A program made the position numbers and the translations under genes. A DNA stretch of 56,272 nt from Candidatus Dormiibacterota bacterium. GTDB lineage: Bacteria > Chloroflexota > Dormibacteria > Aeolococcales > Aeolococcaceae. The notes under the pieces were generated by a model. The model made no database searches, was not told where the DNA came from, and was given only the letters and a program-made list of their open reading frames with translations. Location of the stretch: contig PKXZ01000026.1 in the NCBI GenBank assembly GCA_003132525.1, positions 46,717-102,988 on the forward strand. The letters are read 5' to 3'. How positions within the stretch are numbered: the stretch's first letter is position 1; each line of letters opens with the position of its first letter. Of this stretch, positions 16,570 to 26,829 are shown in pieces.

Positions 16570-17847
16570 TCAGCGGGTACCGGAGGGCTCAGGAGCCTGG
16601 TCGTCGGGAGCCGCTCCGGTGCGTGTGAGCTGGACCACGCTCTCGACGTGATACGTCTGTGGAAACATGTCGACGATATCGAGCGAGTCGACGCGATACG
16701 GGCCTGACGCGACCAGCGTGTGCAGGTCGCGGGCGAGCGTCGCCGGGTCGCAGGAAACGTAGACGACGCGCTCCGGGCCGGCGAGCGCGAGCCAGCCGGT
16801 GACCCGGCCCGAACATCCCGCCCGCGGCGGATCGAGGATCACGACGTCGGCCATCTCGGCGGCGCCCACCTGCGGCAATGCATCCTCCACCGGCGACAGC
16901 ACGAAGTGCATGCGCTCCGCAACGTCGTTGACACGCGCGTTGAGCACGCCGAGCTGCGCCGCGCCCCGGTTGCTTTCGATACACACGACCTCGCGCGCAT
17001 CCGCGGCGAGGTGACATGCCAGCACACCAATTCCCGCATATGCATCGACCACGCGCAGACCGGCGTGGTCGCGGAGCGCGTCGATGGCACATTGGTACAG
17101 CACGTCCATCTGCGCCCAGTTGACCTGGATGAACGCATCGGGCGTCACGCGAAACGTCATGCCGCGCCAGCGCAGCGTCGTCGACGTTGTGCTGACGCGT
17201 CCGCCGTCGGGCAGATCGAGACCACCATCGAGCGAGCCGCTCGCCAGCCCCTTGGTTGGCTTGGCGTGGATGAGCAGCTCCTGACCCTCCTCGCCGACGG
17301 TGAGGTGGAGCGTGCCCAGCGCGTGCGTGGCGCTCGAGTTGAGGAGCTTGCGCAGCGCGGGCAGCGATGTGGTGATCCGCGGATGGTGGATCAGGCAATC
17401 GTCCACCGCGATCGGCCGCCAGCTGCGAGCCCGGTTGAACCCCAGCGCCGGCGGTGCCGTCTCGGTACCGGGGATGACATGGAACTCACCGCGGATGCGA
17501 TACCGCCAGGGGTCGCCGACCGCGTGCATGCGCGGGGCGGGGTGCTCGATGTGCTGCCGGTGCAGGGCGTCGAGCACGATGTCTCGCTTGAGATCCACCT
17601 GGTGGGGATATGCGATGTGCTGGAGCTGGCAGCCGCCGCACTTCGGGACGTACGGACACGGCGGCGTGACCCGATGCGGCGACGCCTCGGTGACACGGAC
17701 GACCTCGGCGAATGACGTCGATCCCTTCCGGTAGCGGACCGATACCTCCACCTCTTCGCCGGGGATGCCGCCCTCAACCATCATCGTGGCGCCCTGCTCG
17801 TCATGGGCGAGGCACAGTCCACCATGGACCATGCGTCCGAGACGCAC
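16570..17847 (-). CDS. rlmD: RlmD/TrmA-type (uracil-C5)-methyltransferase
   Basis: A 425-residue TrmA-superfamily RNA m5U methyltransferase, probably acting on 23S rRNA. It has an N-terminal TRAM-like domain and a 4Fe-4S site with C64, C70, C73 (CPYVPKCGGC) and a later Cys in VDDCLIHH. The SAM fold shows VVDAYAGIGVLACHLA, DVVILDPPRAG and the catalytic-Cys motif VSCDPATLARD. The start is GTG at 17847, four bases after the gatB stop. Which uracil it methylates (1939, 747 or tRNA U54) cannot be fixed from sequence alone, so the symbol is by best fit. Confidence 0.85.
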   Translation of the reverse strand: MRLGRMVHGGLCLAHDEQGATMMVEGGIPGEEVEVSVRYRKGSTSFAEVVRVTEASPHRVTPPCPYVPKCGGCQLQHIAYPHQVDLKRDIVLDALHRQHIEHPAPRMHAVGDPWRYRIRGEFHVIPGTETAPPALGFNRARSWRPIAVDDCLIHHPRITTSLPALRKLLNSSATHALGTLHLTVGEEGQELLIHAKPTKGLASGSLDGGLDLPDGGRVSTTSTTLRWRGMTFRVTPDAFIQVNWAQMDVLYQCAIDALRDHAGLRVVDAYAGIGVLACHLAADAREVVCIESNRGAAQLGVLNARVNDVAERMHFVLSPVEDALPQVGAAEMADVVILDPPRAGCSGRVTGWLALAGPERVVYVSCDPATLARDLHTLVASGPYRVDSLDIVDMFPQTYHVESVVQLTRTGAAPDDQAPEPSGTR

Positions 17848-17851
17848 CCGG

Positions 17852-19333
17852 CTACTGCTCCGAGAGCCGGTCGCGAAGCAGACGGTTCACCAGTGGCATA
17901 TCGGCCTTGCCACCGGTCGCATCCTTGACCGCGCGCATCAGCTGCCCGAGTGCCTGCTGCTTGCCGGCGCGGAAGTCCGCGGCTGCCGCGGGGTTCGCGG
18001 CGATGGCGGCGTCGACGAGCGCGCTCAGCTCGGCGGTATCGCTCACCTGGGCGAGTCCGCGATCCCGCACCAGCGCTTCGGGATTGCCACCAGCGACATA
18101 GAGCTCGGCGAGCAGTTCCTTGGCGGTCGGACCGTTGATGGTGCCTGCTTCGACGAGGCGAAGCAGGCTCGCGAGGCCGTCGCTGCCCAGACCGCTGTGC
18201 TGCAGCGGCGTGTGATGCTCGTTGGCCAGAGCTGCGACGTCGCCGCTCTGCCAGTTGGCGGCAAGCTTGGCGGGAACACCGGCGGCGACAAGCGCCTCGT
18301 AGGTGTCGGCTTCCTCACGGGTGTCGGTGAGCACGGCGGCGTCATACGCGGTGAGCCCGTACTGCTCCTGGAATCGGCGGGCGCGTGCCTCGGGAAGCTC
18401 GGGGAGCGTTGCCCGCACCCGCTCCACGAACGCCGCATCCAGGCGCAGGGGTGGCAGATCGGGCTCCGGGAAGTACCGGTAGTCGTGCGCCTGCTCCTTG
18501 CTCCGCTGCGAGATGGTGCGTCCCTGCGCCTCGACCCATCCGCGCGTCTCCTGGACGAGCGTGCCACCGGAGTCGAGCACGCCCGTCTGGCGCTCGATCT
18601 CGGACTCCAGCGCCCGCTGCACAGCGCGGAACGAGTTCATGTTCTTGACCTCGACCTTGACGCCGAGCTCCTGCGCGCCCGGAGTCCGGAGCGAGATGTT
18701 GGCGTCGCAGCGGAAGGATCCCTTCTCGAGGTTGCCATCGTTCACGCCGATGTAGGTGAGGATCTGGCGCAGGCGCACCAGGTACTCGCGCGCCGCCTCC
18801 GGGGTGCGCAGGTCCGGTTCGCCGACGATCTCCATGAGGGGCACGCCGCAGCGGTTGAGGTCGATGAGCGAGGATGTGGCGCTCTGGAGCACGTCGCCGG
18901 CGTGGTGCATCGTGCCGGTGTCCTCCTCCAGGTGAACACGCGTGATCCCGCATCGAACCGCCTCACCGCCGACGGGAAACTCGAGATATCCGTTGAGGGA
19001 TAGGGGCAGGTCGTACTGCGAGATCTGGTATCCCTTCGGCAGATCAGGGTAGAAGTAGTTCTTCCTGTCGAACTTGGTGAACGGCGGGATGTCGCAGTGC
19101 AGCGCGAGCGCCGTGCGCACCGTGAAATCGACGGCTTTCTCATTGATGGTCGGCAGGACGCCGGGCAGTCCGAGGCAGACGGGGCATGTGTTCTCGTTCG
19201 GCGCCGCGTTGATGTAGTCGGCCGGGCACGGGCAGAACATCTTGCTGCGGGTGAGCAGTTGCGCGTGCACCTCGAGACCGATCACCACCTCGTAGCGGCC
19301 GAGCGCGGCGGGTCTGGTCGCGGTTTCGGTCAT
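17852..19333 (-). CDS. gatB: Asp/Glu-tRNA(Asn/Gln) amidotransferase subunit B
   Basis: A 493-residue GatB. Family landmarks are [30 protein letters not shown], the [21 protein letters not shown] block and [12 protein letters not shown] zinc-type Cys set (CPCP..CPVC) is visible. Residues ~330-493 form the helical and YqeY-like tail that binds tRNA. With GatA and GatC it transamidates mischarged Glu-tRNA(Gln) and/or Asp-tRNA(Asn). It overlaps the gatA stop by 4 bases (ATGA). Confidence 0.97.
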   Translation of the reverse strand: MTETATRPAALGRYEVVIGLEVHAQLLTRSKMFCPCPADYINAAPNENTCPVCLGLPGVLPTINEKAVDFTVRTALALHCDIPPFTKFDRKNYFYPDLPKGYQISQYDLPLSLNGYLEFPVGGEAVRCGITRVHLEEDTGTMHHAGDVLQSATSSLIDLNRCGVPLMEIVGEPDLRTPEAAREYLVRLRQILTYIGVNDGNLEKGSFRCDANISLRTPGAQELGVKVEVKNMNSFRAVQRALESEIERQTGVLDSGGTLVQETRGWVEAQGRTISQRSKEQAHDYRYFPEPDLPPLRLDAAFVERVRATLPELPEARARRFQEQYGLTAYDAAVLTDTREEADTYEALVAAGVPAKLAANWQSGDVAALANEHHTPLQHSGLGSDGLASLLRLVEAGTINGPTAKELLAELYVAGGNPEALVRDRGLAQVSDTAELSALVDAAIAANPAAAADFRAGKQQALGQLMRAVKDATGGKADMPLVNRLLRDRLSEQ

Positions 19334-20793
19334 GCGGCCACGGTCGCATAGGGCGACAGTTGCGCGTGGAAGTCGGTCGCCTGCTCATATGCATGCGCGA
19401 CGCGAAGCACGCGCGAGTCCTCGAAGCGCGGTGCGATGACCTGCAGCCCCACCGGGAGCCCGTCGACGAAGCCGCAGGGCACCGAGATGCCCGGGGTGCC
19501 GGCGAGGTTCGCGGGCAACGTGACCACGTCGCACATGTACATGGATAGCGGGTCGCTGCGCGATCCCATCGGGAACGCGACGCTCGGCGAGGTGGGCGAC
19601 ACGATCGCGTCCACATTCTTGAAGACCGCGTCGAATTCCTGGCTCACGAGCGTGCGGACCTTCTGCGCCTGCCTGTAGTAGGCGTCGTAGTAGCCGCTCG
19701 ACAACGCGTACGTGCCGAGCATGACCCTGCGCTTGACCTCGTTGCCGAAGCCCGCGTCGCGCGTCTGCAGATACATCTCTGTGAGTGATGGGCGCTCGAC
19801 GCGGACGCCGAAGCGAACGCCGTCATAGCGCGCCAGGTTGGACGAGCATTCAGCAGGAGCGATGATGTAGTAGACGCTGAGCGCGACGTCGGTGCTCGGC
19901 AGTGAGACCTCCTGAAGCGAGGCGCCAAGCCCTTCGAGAACACGGAACGCAGCCTCGACGGCGTCGCGAACGCCGGGTTCGGTGCCCGCGCCGAGATATT
20001 CGCGCGGGATCCCCAGGCGCATTCCGGCAACGCCGGCGCGCAGCGACGCGAGCGGGTCGTCGACCGCGCGTGGATCGGACGTGCTGTCACGCGGATCGTG
20101 GCCGGCGATGGCCGCATAGACCATCGCGCAGTCCTCGACGGTGCGCGTGAACGGGCCGATCTGGTCGAGCGAGGACGCGAAAGCGATGAGCCCATAACGC
20201 GAAACGCGGCCATACGTCGGCTTGAAGCCCACCACGCCGGTGAGTGCGGCGGGCTGGCGGATCGACCCGCCTGTGTCGGTGCCCAGCGAGAACGGCACGG
20301 TGCCGGCGGCGACCGTGGCAGCGCTGCCTCCGCTGCTGCCGCCCGGCACACGCTCGATGTCCCAGGGGTTGCCAACCGGCCCGTAGGCGGAGTTCTCGGT
20401 CGACGAGCCCATCGCGAACTCATCGCAGTTGGTCTTGCCGACACACACGGCTCCTGCATCGAACAATCGCTGCACGGCGGTGCCGGTGTACGGCGGCTTG
20501 AATCCGCGCAGGATTTTGGAGCCCGCGGTGGTGTCGACGCCGTTGACGCAGAGCACATCTTTGAGCGCCATCGGAATGCCGCAGAGCGGTGATGCCGTCT
20601 CGGGATGCGCCTCGAGCGTGTGCGCAGCGGCGTCGGCCTGCGCCTCGGCGAGCTCACGGGTCACCGCGAGATACGCGTTCAGGTCGTTCTCGGTGCGATC
20701 CACGTGCGCAATCGCGCCGGCGAGCAGCGCGCGAGGTGTCGTGCTGCCGTCGCGAAGCGCCGCCGCGAGCTGGGTGATGGTGCTAGCCGTCAA
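19330..20793 (-). CDS. gatA: Asp/Glu-tRNA(Asn/Gln) amidotransferase subunit A
   Basis: An amidase-signature enzyme of 487 residues that releases ammonia from glutamine for GatB. The Ser-cisSer-Lys site is visible: Lys in [11 protein letters not shown], and the Gly/Ser-rich [16 protein letters not shown] with [12 protein letters not shown]. The start is most likely a TTG at 20793, which overlaps gatC by 11 bases and yields the normal family length (~485). The frame remains open far upstream but that part is antisense-like and overlaps gatC. Operon gatCAB is intact. Confidence 0.95.
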   Translation of the reverse strand: MTASTITQLAAALRDGSTTPRALLAGAIAHVDRTENDLNAYLAVTRELAEAQADAAAHTLEAHPETASPLCGIPMALKDVLCVNGVDTTAGSKILRGFKPPYTGTAVQRLFDAGAVCVGKTNCDEFAMGSSTENSAYGPVGNPWDIERVPGGSSGGSAATVAAGTVPFSLGTDTGGSIRQPAALTGVVGFKPTYGRVSRYGLIAFASSLDQIGPFTRTVEDCAMVYAAIAGHDPRDSTSDPRAVDDPLASLRAGVAGMRLGIPREYLGAGTEPGVRDAVEAAFRVLEGLGASLQEVSLPSTDVALSVYYIIAPAECSSNLARYDGVRFGVRVERPSLTEMYLQTRDAGFGNEVKRRVMLGTYALSSGYYDAYYRQAQKVRTLVSQEFDAVFKNVDAIVSPTSPSVAFPMGSRSDPLSMYMCDVVTLPANLAGTPGISVPCGFVDGLPVGLQVIAPRFEDSRVLRVAHAYEQATDFHAQLSPYATVAA

Positions 20794-21085
20794 GTTCCGC
20801 GCCCTGGATGGCTCCAACCACGAAATAGTTGCCGTCGGAAACGGGCGCGTTGCGCAGCGCTGCAGCGGCGCCGATCGGTTCCTCCGGTACATCGGCGCGC
20901 ATGACATTGACGAGGTCGCCGACCTGCGCTGTCTCCGCCAGCGCCGACGTGTCGACCTGCTGCAGCCGTGCGATGTGCTCGAGAATCGCCTCCAGCTCGC
21001 CGAGAAGTCGGTCCTTCTCCGCATCGCTGAGGCCGATTCGGGCAAGCATGGCGACGTGATCGACTTCGGCGCGAGAAAGTGTCAT
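20783..21085 (-). CDS. gatC: Asp/Glu-tRNA(Asn/Gln) amidotransferase subunit C
   Basis: A 100-residue GatC, the small linker subunit that clamps GatA to GatB. The N-terminal [19 protein letters not shown] helix, the leucine-rich middle ([12 protein letters not shown]), the LRxDxP-like MRADVPEEP, and a C-terminal GNYFVVGAI match the family. It is the first gene of the gatCAB-rlmD-dnaE run and lies 10 bases downstream of the acetyltransferase gene, so that gene may be in the same transcript. Confidence 0.95.
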   Translation of the reverse strand: MTLSRAEVDHVAMLARIGLSDAEKDRLLGELEAILEHIARLQQVDTSALAETAQVGDLVNVMRADVPEEPIGAAAALRNAPVSDGNYFVVGAIQGAELDG

Positions 21086-21095
21086 GGAGCGGCTA

Positions 21096-21590
21096 TTATC
21101 CCGGCCGCTCGACTTCTTCGAGCGGGAGCCAGGTGAGCACCGTCTGCTCGGTCGGCGCGAAACCGGCTGAGAGGTAGGCGGACAGTGCGGCCTCGTTGTC
21201 GCCGCGAGTCCAGACGCACGCGAAGGTCACCCCGCGACTGCGGATGAGTTGCATCGCCTCCGCCATGAGGTTTCGGGCGACCCCGCGGCCGCGTTCGCCG
21301 GGACGGACGTACAGCTCCGCGATTTCCGCCTCAAGCCCGGTTCCGGGGTCGAAGAGCACCACCCAGCACAGGCCGATCGCCTCCCCATCCGATGTTCTCG
21401 CGACGAGGATGTGGTTCTCGCCGGAGAATCGCGGGGACGTCGTGAGCCGCTCGCTCAGCTGATCCGAGGTCTCCTCGGGATGGTCATAGTGCCGCTGCTC
21501 GGCGAGCGCCAGGTCGACGAGCATCGCGCGAACCTGGACGTCCTCGTGGTCCTCGAGCGTTTCGATGCGGACGTCATCGAGATCTGCCAT
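21096..21590 (-). CDS. GNAT-family N-acetyltransferase
   Basis: A 164-residue acetyltransferase. Motif A, which binds acetyl-CoA, reads AEIAELYVRPGERGRGVARNLMAEA (core RGRGVA), followed by the beta6 strand region and DNEAALSAYLSAGFAPTE, the usual motif B. The start at 21590 was chosen because homology begins at DVRIETLEDHEDVQVRAM. Substrate is unknown. It reads into gatC with only 10 bases between them. Confidence 0.88.
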   Translation of the reverse strand: MADLDDVRIETLEDHEDVQVRAMLVDLALAEQRHYDHPEETSDQLSERLTTSPRFSGENHILVARTSDGEAIGLCWVVLFDPGTGLEAEIAELYVRPGERGRGVARNLMAEAMQLIRSRGVTFACVWTRGDNEAALSAYLSAGFAPTEQTVLTWLPLEEVERPG

Positions 21591-21609
21591 GGCCAGCCAT
21601 TGTGGCGGC

Positions 21610-23148
21610 TCAGGATGTGGCGGCCCCGCCCGCAGAGGCGATCCCGGTGGCGCCACCGGTGCTGTTGTTGCAGATCGTTGCAGGCTGGGCCGTCGCCGTG
21701 CCGGCGGGCTGGTCGGGTTCGGGGACCGGATGGCAGGGCAGGCCTGGCGGAACGCTCACCGGCGACGGAACCGGGATGACCACGCTCGGCCCCGCGCTTC
21801 CACCCCGTTGGGTCCAGTTCGAGCCGTCCCACGTCCAGGTCTGGTCGAAGAGGCCGGTCGTGTGCGACGACGTGCCGGAGCCGCCGAAGACCACGATCTG
21901 CCCGGTCGTCGCGTCGTACGCGGTGGCGGCCCCACTGACGGCAGGCGGCGTCATCGCGGGGTGCGCCCGGGTCCAGACCCTGGTCCAGATCCAGGTCCGC
22001 CCGCCGGCGAGGGCAACGTCGCTGTGGGTTGAGGTGTCGCCGACGAACGCAGTTCCCGGCATCGCCGGACCGCCGGTGTACGTGGTCACCTTCCGCCACG
22101 AGGTCCCGGTCCAGATGCTCTCCGTGCCGGTGTTGGACGCAGAAGGCTGCTCGGCGTTATTGCCGACACAGCCCGAGCAGGGGAATGGCACCGGTACCGG
22201 CTGGGCGACGTTGCCGCCGAAGGTGGCGAGCTTGCCGGTGACGGCGTCGTCGACGATCGAGGAGCTGAACAGTTCGTATGACGTCGCGCCGAGATTGGGT
22301 GCCATCACCTTCCATGCATGTCCGTCCCAGGCCCAGGCGGGAGCAGCGATGATCGGCAAGGAGCACTTCGGCTGGGCGCCGGGGTCCGCCGGGCTCTGCA
22401 TCGGGCAGGCGATCGCCGGCTGCGCTGCCCCAAGCGCGGGCTCCGCGAACGGCCCGCGAGGGAGCAATACGACCCGCCCGGAGACGGGGTCGGTGGCCAT
22501 CGCAGCACTGCCGAAGATGACAAGCGGTGTCGACGCCGTGGCCTTCGACCAATCACTCCCGTTCCACATCCACGTGGCCGCATCCGGCGCGACCACGCTG
22601 TCGCAGCCGGACGCCGCCGCTGCAGTGCCCTGCCTGGCATTCGCGGACGCACTCGGAGCAGGCGCAACGGCGGGTATCGGCTCGTCTGGCGGCACAGAAA
22701 TGCCGGTTGAACCGGTGGAACCGGAGGACGACGACCCGGAGCCTCCCGAGCACGCGACGGAGCCGCTGTCCGGCGTGGCGAGCTGCTGACCGCCAACCAG
22801 AAGCACGTCGTGGCTCAACGGGTCATAGGCCATCTGAGCGTTGTCGAGCGCAGGGGGCGATGTCGCGGGGTGCGCCTGAGTCCATCCCGATCCGACCCAG
22901 ATCCAGGTGTCGGTGAGCGTGCGAAATCTGCTCTGACCGCCGAACAGGACGATGGAACCGTTGGCGACGTCATAGGCCATGGCAGCCCCGGTGCGTGCAG
23001 GTGGCTGTCCGGTGGGCGTAGGCGAGCTGCCGGCCCCAGCGACAGCACGGATCCCGAAGAAAGCGCCCATCCCCGCTCCGACAACCGCGACCGTCGCGAT
23101 ACCCACAAGCGGTCGCGACCAGCGCGAGCGAACTACCTCAGTGCTCAT
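21610..23148 (-). CDS. Membrane-anchored Kelch-like repeat protein
   Basis: A 512-residue protein with an N-terminal membrane anchor (about residues 12-37) and at least five Kelch-like repeats. The pattern is (A/G)xAMAYDxxxGxIVLFGG...DTWxWxGxxWTQxHPAxxPP, clearest in the first and last copies. Two Ser/Gly/Pro-rich insertions carry Cys pairs. It is predicted to be exported with a propeller fold. The ATG at 23148 was chosen as the first start ahead of the anchor. A smaller relative is at 35817-36887. Function unknown. Confidence 0.75.
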   Translation of the reverse strand: MSTEVVRSRWSRPLVGIATVAVVGAGMGAFFGIRAVAGAGSSPTPTGQPPARTGAAMAYDVANGSIVLFGGQSRFRTLTDTWIWVGSGWTQAHPATSPPALDNAQMAYDPLSHDVLLVGGQQLATPDSGSVACSGGSGSSSSGSTGSTGISVPPDEPIPAVAPAPSASANARQGTAAAASGCDSVVAPDAATWMWNGSDWSKATASTPLVIFGSAAMATDPVSGRVVLLPRGPFAEPALGAAQPAIACPMQSPADPGAQPKCSLPIIAAPAWAWDGHAWKVMAPNLGATSYELFSSSIVDDAVTGKLATFGGNVAQPVPVPFPCSGCVGNNAEQPSASNTGTESIWTGTSWRKVTTYTGGPAMPGTAFVGDTSTHSDVALAGGRTWIWTRVWTRAHPAMTPPAVSGAATAYDATTGQIVVFGGSGTSSHTTGLFDQTWTWDGSNWTQRGGSAGPSVVIPVPSPVSVPPGLPCHPVPEPDQPAGTATAQPATICNNSTGGATGIASAGGAATS

Positions 23149-23215
23149 GGCTGTGAGACGCGCAGCCCGCCCCGGAGGTTCCCGCACGGTGCTCCTCCGT
23201 AGACTTGAGCATCAG

Positions 23216-23641
23216 ATGACTGAGATCAGCGCGCAGGCCAGGAATCCCGAACGTCTCGAGCTCGAGCAGCTCACCGCGCTCCAGCCGGGACTGGCGCGCT
23301 TGATGCCGGAGGTCGGCGCGCGATTCTGGAAGGCCTTCTACGCCGCCCAGGCGAGCAACTGGCCGCTGGCGAACTGGCAGCTTCGCGAGATGCGCAAGCT
23401 TCTTCGCCTCTGCGAGGTGACCCGGCCGAAGTACACCGACGATATCGAGGAGTGGATCGTCGACGACCTCGACCCCCTGATGGCAGCGCTCGACGCCCAT
23501 GATTTCCCTGCCTTCGACAGGCTGTATCACGAGGCGGTGGACTTCGCGAATGAGCTGCACCGCCGCTGGCAGAAAGAGTGGATCGTCTGGAAGCTTCCGG
23601 ACACTCCGCCGCCAGATCTGGATCTCACACCTCGAGGCTAA
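23216..23641 (+). CDS. Conserved helical protein of unknown function
   Basis: A 141-residue soluble protein that looks all-alpha. It is rich in Trp and aromatic residues (ARFWKAFYAAQASNWPLANW, then LREMRKLLRLCEVTRPKY) and has an acidic turn DDIEEWIVDDLDPLM. It ends in KEWIVWKLPDTPPPDL. No catalytic motif was seen; a four-helix bundle or small cytochrome-like fold without heme Cys is possible. It is followed by the isoaspartyl methyltransferase after 23 bases and may be co-transcribed with it. Confidence 0.65.
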   Translation: MTEISAQARNPERLELEQLTALQPGLARLMPEVGARFWKAFYAAQASNWPLANWQLREMRKLLRLCEVTRPKYTDDIEEWIVDDLDPLMAALDAHDFPAFDRLYHEAVDFANELHRRWQKEWIVWKLPDTPPPDLDLTPRG

Positions 23642-23664
23642 CCGCCACGTCGGATCGTGATCGC

Positions 23665-24291
23665 ATGATGGCGTCGCTGATCGAGCACGGTATCCGCTCG
23701 CGGCAGGTGCTCAACGCGATGGCGGGCGTGCCCCGGGAGGAATTCGTCCTCAAGAGTGACCGTGAGAACGCCTACGCGGACCGGGCGCTGCCGATCGACG
23801 CTCCCGGGCAGACGATCAGCCAGCCGCTCATGGTCGCAGTGGTCGTCGAGGCGCTCGAGCTGCATCTCGGGGACCGAGCCCTCGACGTCGGCACCGGCTC
23901 CGGGTACCAGGCCGCGGTGATGGCCGCCTGTGGCGCTCACGTCGTGAGCATCGAGCGGGTCGCGTCGCTCGCGCACACTGCCGCAGAGCGCCTGCGCCGG
24001 CTCGACTACGACGTGGAGGTGGTCGAGGGCGACGGGACCCTCGGCATTCCGGAACGCGCTCCGTTCGATGCGATCGCGGTTGGCGCGGCCGCGCCGCGCC
24101 TCCCGGTGGCGCTCGCCCGCCAGCTCGTCGAGGGCGGGCGCCTGGTGGTTCCGATCACGGACAACCCCAACGGCGAGGAGCTCACCCGCCTGCGCCTGGT
24201 CAACGGGCGCTGGCAGACCGAGTCACTCGGACCCTGCCGCTTCGTGCCGTTGATCGGCGCTGACGGCTACGAGGTCGCCGACCCCGGCTGA
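23665..24291 (+). CDS. pcm: Protein-L-isoaspartate O-methyltransferase
   Basis: A 208-residue repair methyltransferase acting on isoaspartyl residues of damaged proteins. The family N-terminus is present as GIRSRQVLNAMAGVPREEFV. ADRALPIDAPGQTISQPLMVA is the PCMT substrate-site block, SAM motif I is ALDVGTGSGYQAAVMA, and motif II is VSIERVASLAHTA. The C-terminal strand QLVEGGRLVVPI is typical. Start at 23665 (ATG ATG) was chosen by family alignment. Its 3' end overlaps the convergent gene at 24267 by 25 bases. Confidence 0.93.
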   Translation: MMASLIEHGIRSRQVLNAMAGVPREEFVLKSDRENAYADRALPIDAPGQTISQPLMVAVVVEALELHLGDRALDVGTGSGYQAAVMAACGAHVVSIERVASLAHTAAERLRRLDYDVEVVEGDGTLGIPERAPFDAIAVGAAAPRLPVALARQLVEGGRLVVPITDNPNGEELTRLRLVNGRWQTESLGPCRFVPLIGADGYEVADPG

Positions 24292-24650
24292 CCAATGCCG
24301 TGCGCTTCTTCGCCCGCAGGGACCCGGAACATCCTGATCCTCGACGAACCGCCCGACCGCTCGACCGCCCTGGTCGCGGCATCGCCGAAGGCACCGGAGA
24401 GCACCGTCACGAGCTCCTCGTTGGCGGGCGGCCGGTCCAGGTCGGGCCGCGACAGCGTGACCGCGTACTGATCGATGCCATCCGGTCGGTTCGGGTAGCG
24501 AGACCGGGTCACGCTCACCCGCAGCCCGAGTTCCGGGAGGTCGAGCTGATGCCTGCCGGCCTCGCGTATCCCGTCCGGGTGGAGGTAGTCCTCGTCGGCG
24601 CGACGACGGAGATCCTGCAGCTGCTCCTCGATCGGTCTGGAATCACTCAT
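24267..24650 (-). CDS. Hypothetical protein between pcm and dnaK
   Basis: A 127-residue protein without a recognised domain. It begins with a charged helix (EEQLQDLRRRADEDY) and continues with beta-like segments (LGLRVSVTRSRYPN, QYAVTLSRPDLDRPP). No signal peptide or membrane helix is seen. Coding likelihood is moderate: the codon third positions look GC-rich as in neighbours. It overlaps pcm by 25 bases tail to tail and diverges from dnaK. Confidence 0.5.
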   Translation of the reverse strand: MSDSRPIEEQLQDLRRRADEDYLHPDGIREAGRHQLDLPELGLRVSVTRSRYPNRPDGIDQYAVTLSRPDLDRPPANEELVTVLSGAFGDAATRAVERSGGSSRIRMFRVPAGEEAHGIGQPGSATS

Positions 24651-24697
24651 CCCTCTACGTTTAGCATGTTGGTGAGGCGCGGTATTCGATAAGGGCA

Positions 24698-24712
24698 GCG
24701 TCCGTCGGACGC
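24698..24712. repeat. Perfect palindrome in the dnaK leader
   Basis: GCGTCC-GTC-GGACGC is a 6-bp perfect inverted repeat about 40 bases before the dnaK ATG. It may be an operator or an mRNA hairpin. It does not match the CIRCE (TTAGCACTC-N9-GAGTGCTAA) or HAIR consensus. Confidence 0.4.
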
Positions 24713-24751
24713 GTCATCGAACATTGAGTTATCAGTCCCGGAGGACATCTA

Positions 24752-26692
24752 ATGGCTAAAACAGTCGGTATCGATCTCGGCACCACTAACAGCGTGGTCG
24801 CAGTGATGGAGGGCGGGGAGCCCACCGTCATCGCCAATGCCGAGGGAGGCCGCACCACCCCGTCGGTGGTTGCTTTCACGCGCACCGGCGAGCGCCTCGT
24901 CGGGCAGCTGGCCCGCCGCCAGGCGGCAGTCAACCCCGAAAACACCGTCTACTCGATCAAACGCTTCATGGGGCGCTTGCTGAGCGAAGTCAGCACTGAG
25001 GCCAAGCAGGTTCCATACAAGGTGGTGGCCGGCAAGGACGGCCGCGCCGAGGTGGAGATCAACAACGAGACCTTCACGCCGGAGCAGATCTCCGCGATGA
25101 TCCTGCAGAAGCTCAAGACCGATGCTGAGGCGTACCTCGGCGAGAAGGTCACCGACGCCGTGATCACGGTTCCCGCGTACTTCAACGACGCCCAACGCCA
25201 GGCGACCAAGAACGCCGGTCAGATCGCGGGCCTGAACGTCCTGCGCATCATCAATGAGCCCACCGCGGCGGCGCTCGCGTACGGTCTCGAGAAGAAGGAG
25301 AACGAGAAGATCCTCGTCTTCGACCTCGGTGGCGGAACGTTCGACGTGTCGATCCTCGAGGTTGGCGAAGGCGTCTTCGAGGTGAAGTCCACCAACGGCG
25401 ATACGCACCTCGGCGGTGACGACTACGACCGCCGCATCGTCGACTGGCTCGCCGACGAGTTCAAGAAGGACCAGGGCATCGACCTGCGCGGCGATCGCCA
25501 GGCACTGCAACGGCTTACCGAGGCCGCCGAGAAGGCGAAGATCGAGCTCTCGCAACGTCAGGAGACCGAGGTCAACCTTCCCTTCATCACCGCTGATGCC
25601 TCGGGTCCGAAGCACCTTGCGATCACGCTGTCGCGGAGCAAGTTCGAGCAGCTGACCGAGGATCTCACTGCACGCTGCCGCGGTCCGTTCGAGGCGGCGC
25701 TCAAGGACGCGGGCATGTCGGCCTCCGACCTCAACGAGGTCATCCTCGTCGGCGGGTCGACGCGCATGCCGGTGATCCAGGAGCTCGTCAAGAGCTTCAC
25801 CAACAAGGACCCACATCGCGGCGTGAACCCCGATGAGGTCGTTGCGGTCGGCGCTGCCATCCAGGCCGGCGTCCTCAAGGGTGAGGTCAAGGACGTGCTG
25901 CTCCTCGACGTGACCCCGCTATCGCTCGGGATCATGACCGAGGGCGAGGTCAACACCAAACTCATCGAGCGCAACACCACCATCCCCACCGCGAAGACGC
26001 AGGTGTTCTCGACAGCGTCGGACAGCCAGCCGTCCGTCGAGATCGTGGTGCTCCAGGGCGAGCGGCCGATGGCGCGGGACAACCGCATCCTCGGGACGTT
26101 CAGCCTCGACGGGATCCCACCCGCACCGCGCGGCATGCCGCAGATCGAGGTCGGCTTTGACATCGACGCCAACGGCATCCTCAACGTCAGCGCCAAGGAT
26201 CGTGGCACAGGCAAGGAGAACAAGGTCACCATCACCGGTTCGACGACGCTCCAGAAGGACGAGGTCGAGCGCATGGTGAAGGAGGCCGAGGTCCACGCCG
26301 ATGAGGACCGCAAGCGTGCCGAATCGGTGGAGACGCGCAACCGCGCCGACGCCCTTGCCTACCAGGCCGAGAAGGCACTCGCCGATGCGGGTGACAAGGT
26401 GCCGGCCGAGCTGCGTACCGATATCGAGACCAAGGTCAAGGCAGTTCGTGACGCAATTGCCAGTAACGACTCCGATGCGATGAAGAAGGCGCATGACGAC
26501 CTCGCGGCGTCGATCCAGAAGATTGGCGAGGCGGTGTACGCCCAGACTCAGCAGGCCCAACCCGGAACCGGTGAGCCGCATGCCGGCAACGGTGACGGCG
26601 GTGCTCCCGATGACGGGGCAGGTGCCGGCGCGGGTGAAGGCGCAGGCGCGGGCGCAGACGACGTCGTGGACGCCGAGTTCAAAGAGGTCTGA
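24752..26692 (+). CDS. dnaK: Chaperone protein DnaK (Hsp70)
   Basis: A 646-residue Hsp70. The ATPase domain opens [17 protein letters not shown] and contains [34 protein letters not shown]-like [14 protein letters not shown], and [11 protein letters not shown]. The linker/substrate domain has [14 protein letters not shown]. The tail is Gly/Ala-rich and ends [11 protein letters not shown] clear GGAGG lies about 9 bases before the ATG at 24752. It is not followed by grpE or dnaJ; a terminator hairpin comes right after the stop, so the gene looks monocistronic. Confidence 0.97.
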   Translation: MAKTVGIDLGTTNSVVAVMEGGEPTVIANAEGGRTTPSVVAFTRTGERLVGQLARRQAAVNPENTVYSIKRFMGRLLSEVSTEAKQVPYKVVAGKDGRAEVEINNETFTPEQISAMILQKLKTDAEAYLGEKVTDAVITVPAYFNDAQRQATKNAGQIAGLNVLRIINEPTAAALAYGLEKKENEKILVFDLGGGTFDVSILEVGEGVFEVKSTNGDTHLGGDDYDRRIVDWLADEFKKDQGIDLRGDRQALQRLTEAAEKAKIELSQRQETEVNLPFITADASGPKHLAITLSRSKFEQLTEDLTARCRGPFEAALKDAGMSASDLNEVILVGGSTRMPVIQELVKSFTNKDPHRGVNPDEVVAVGAAIQAGVLKGEVKDVLLLDVTPLSLGIMTEGEVNTKLIERNTTIPTAKTQVFSTASDSQPSVEIVVLQGERPMARDNRILGTFSLDGIPPAPRGMPQIEVGFDIDANGILNVSAKDRGTGKENKVTITGSTTLQKDEVERMVKEAEVHADEDRKRAESVETRNRADALAYQAEKALADAGDKVPAELRTDIETKVKAVRDAIASNDSDAMKKAHDDLAASIQKIGEAVYAQTQQAQPGTGEPHAGNGDGGAPDDGAGAGAGEGAGAGADDVVDAEFKEV

Positions 26693-26716
26693 CCAACCAA
26701 CTCCTGAGGCATCAAA

Positions 26717-26747
26717 TGCGCCTGGCGAGGACGTCTCGTCAGGCGCA
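26717..26747 (+). terminator. Terminator hairpin after dnaK
   Basis: A 12-bp stem (GCGCCTGGCGAG pairing with CTCGTCAGGCGC, one G-T pair) with a 5-base loop and a flanking T-A pair, followed by GTTCTCTATGT, a weak T-rich tail. It could act from both directions, because a minus-strand gene ends at 26830. Confidence 0.7.
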
Positions 26748-26829
26748 GTTCTCTATGTGCCTACCGTCGGATGGACGCGAGGTGGATTCCGGCGTGCGCC
26801 TCACGCATCTCGCTGCCTGACGCGGCGCG

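Noticed and set aside
24661-24751. CIRCE or HAIR element upstream of dnaK
   Set aside because: TTAGCATG at 24661 resembles half of CIRCE, but the matching inverted half is absent, and no HAIR repeat is seen.
24749-25816. Long minus-strand open frame over dnaK
   Set aside because: Antisense shadow of dnaK; no recognisable domain, and dnaK is unambiguous with a good ribosome-binding site.
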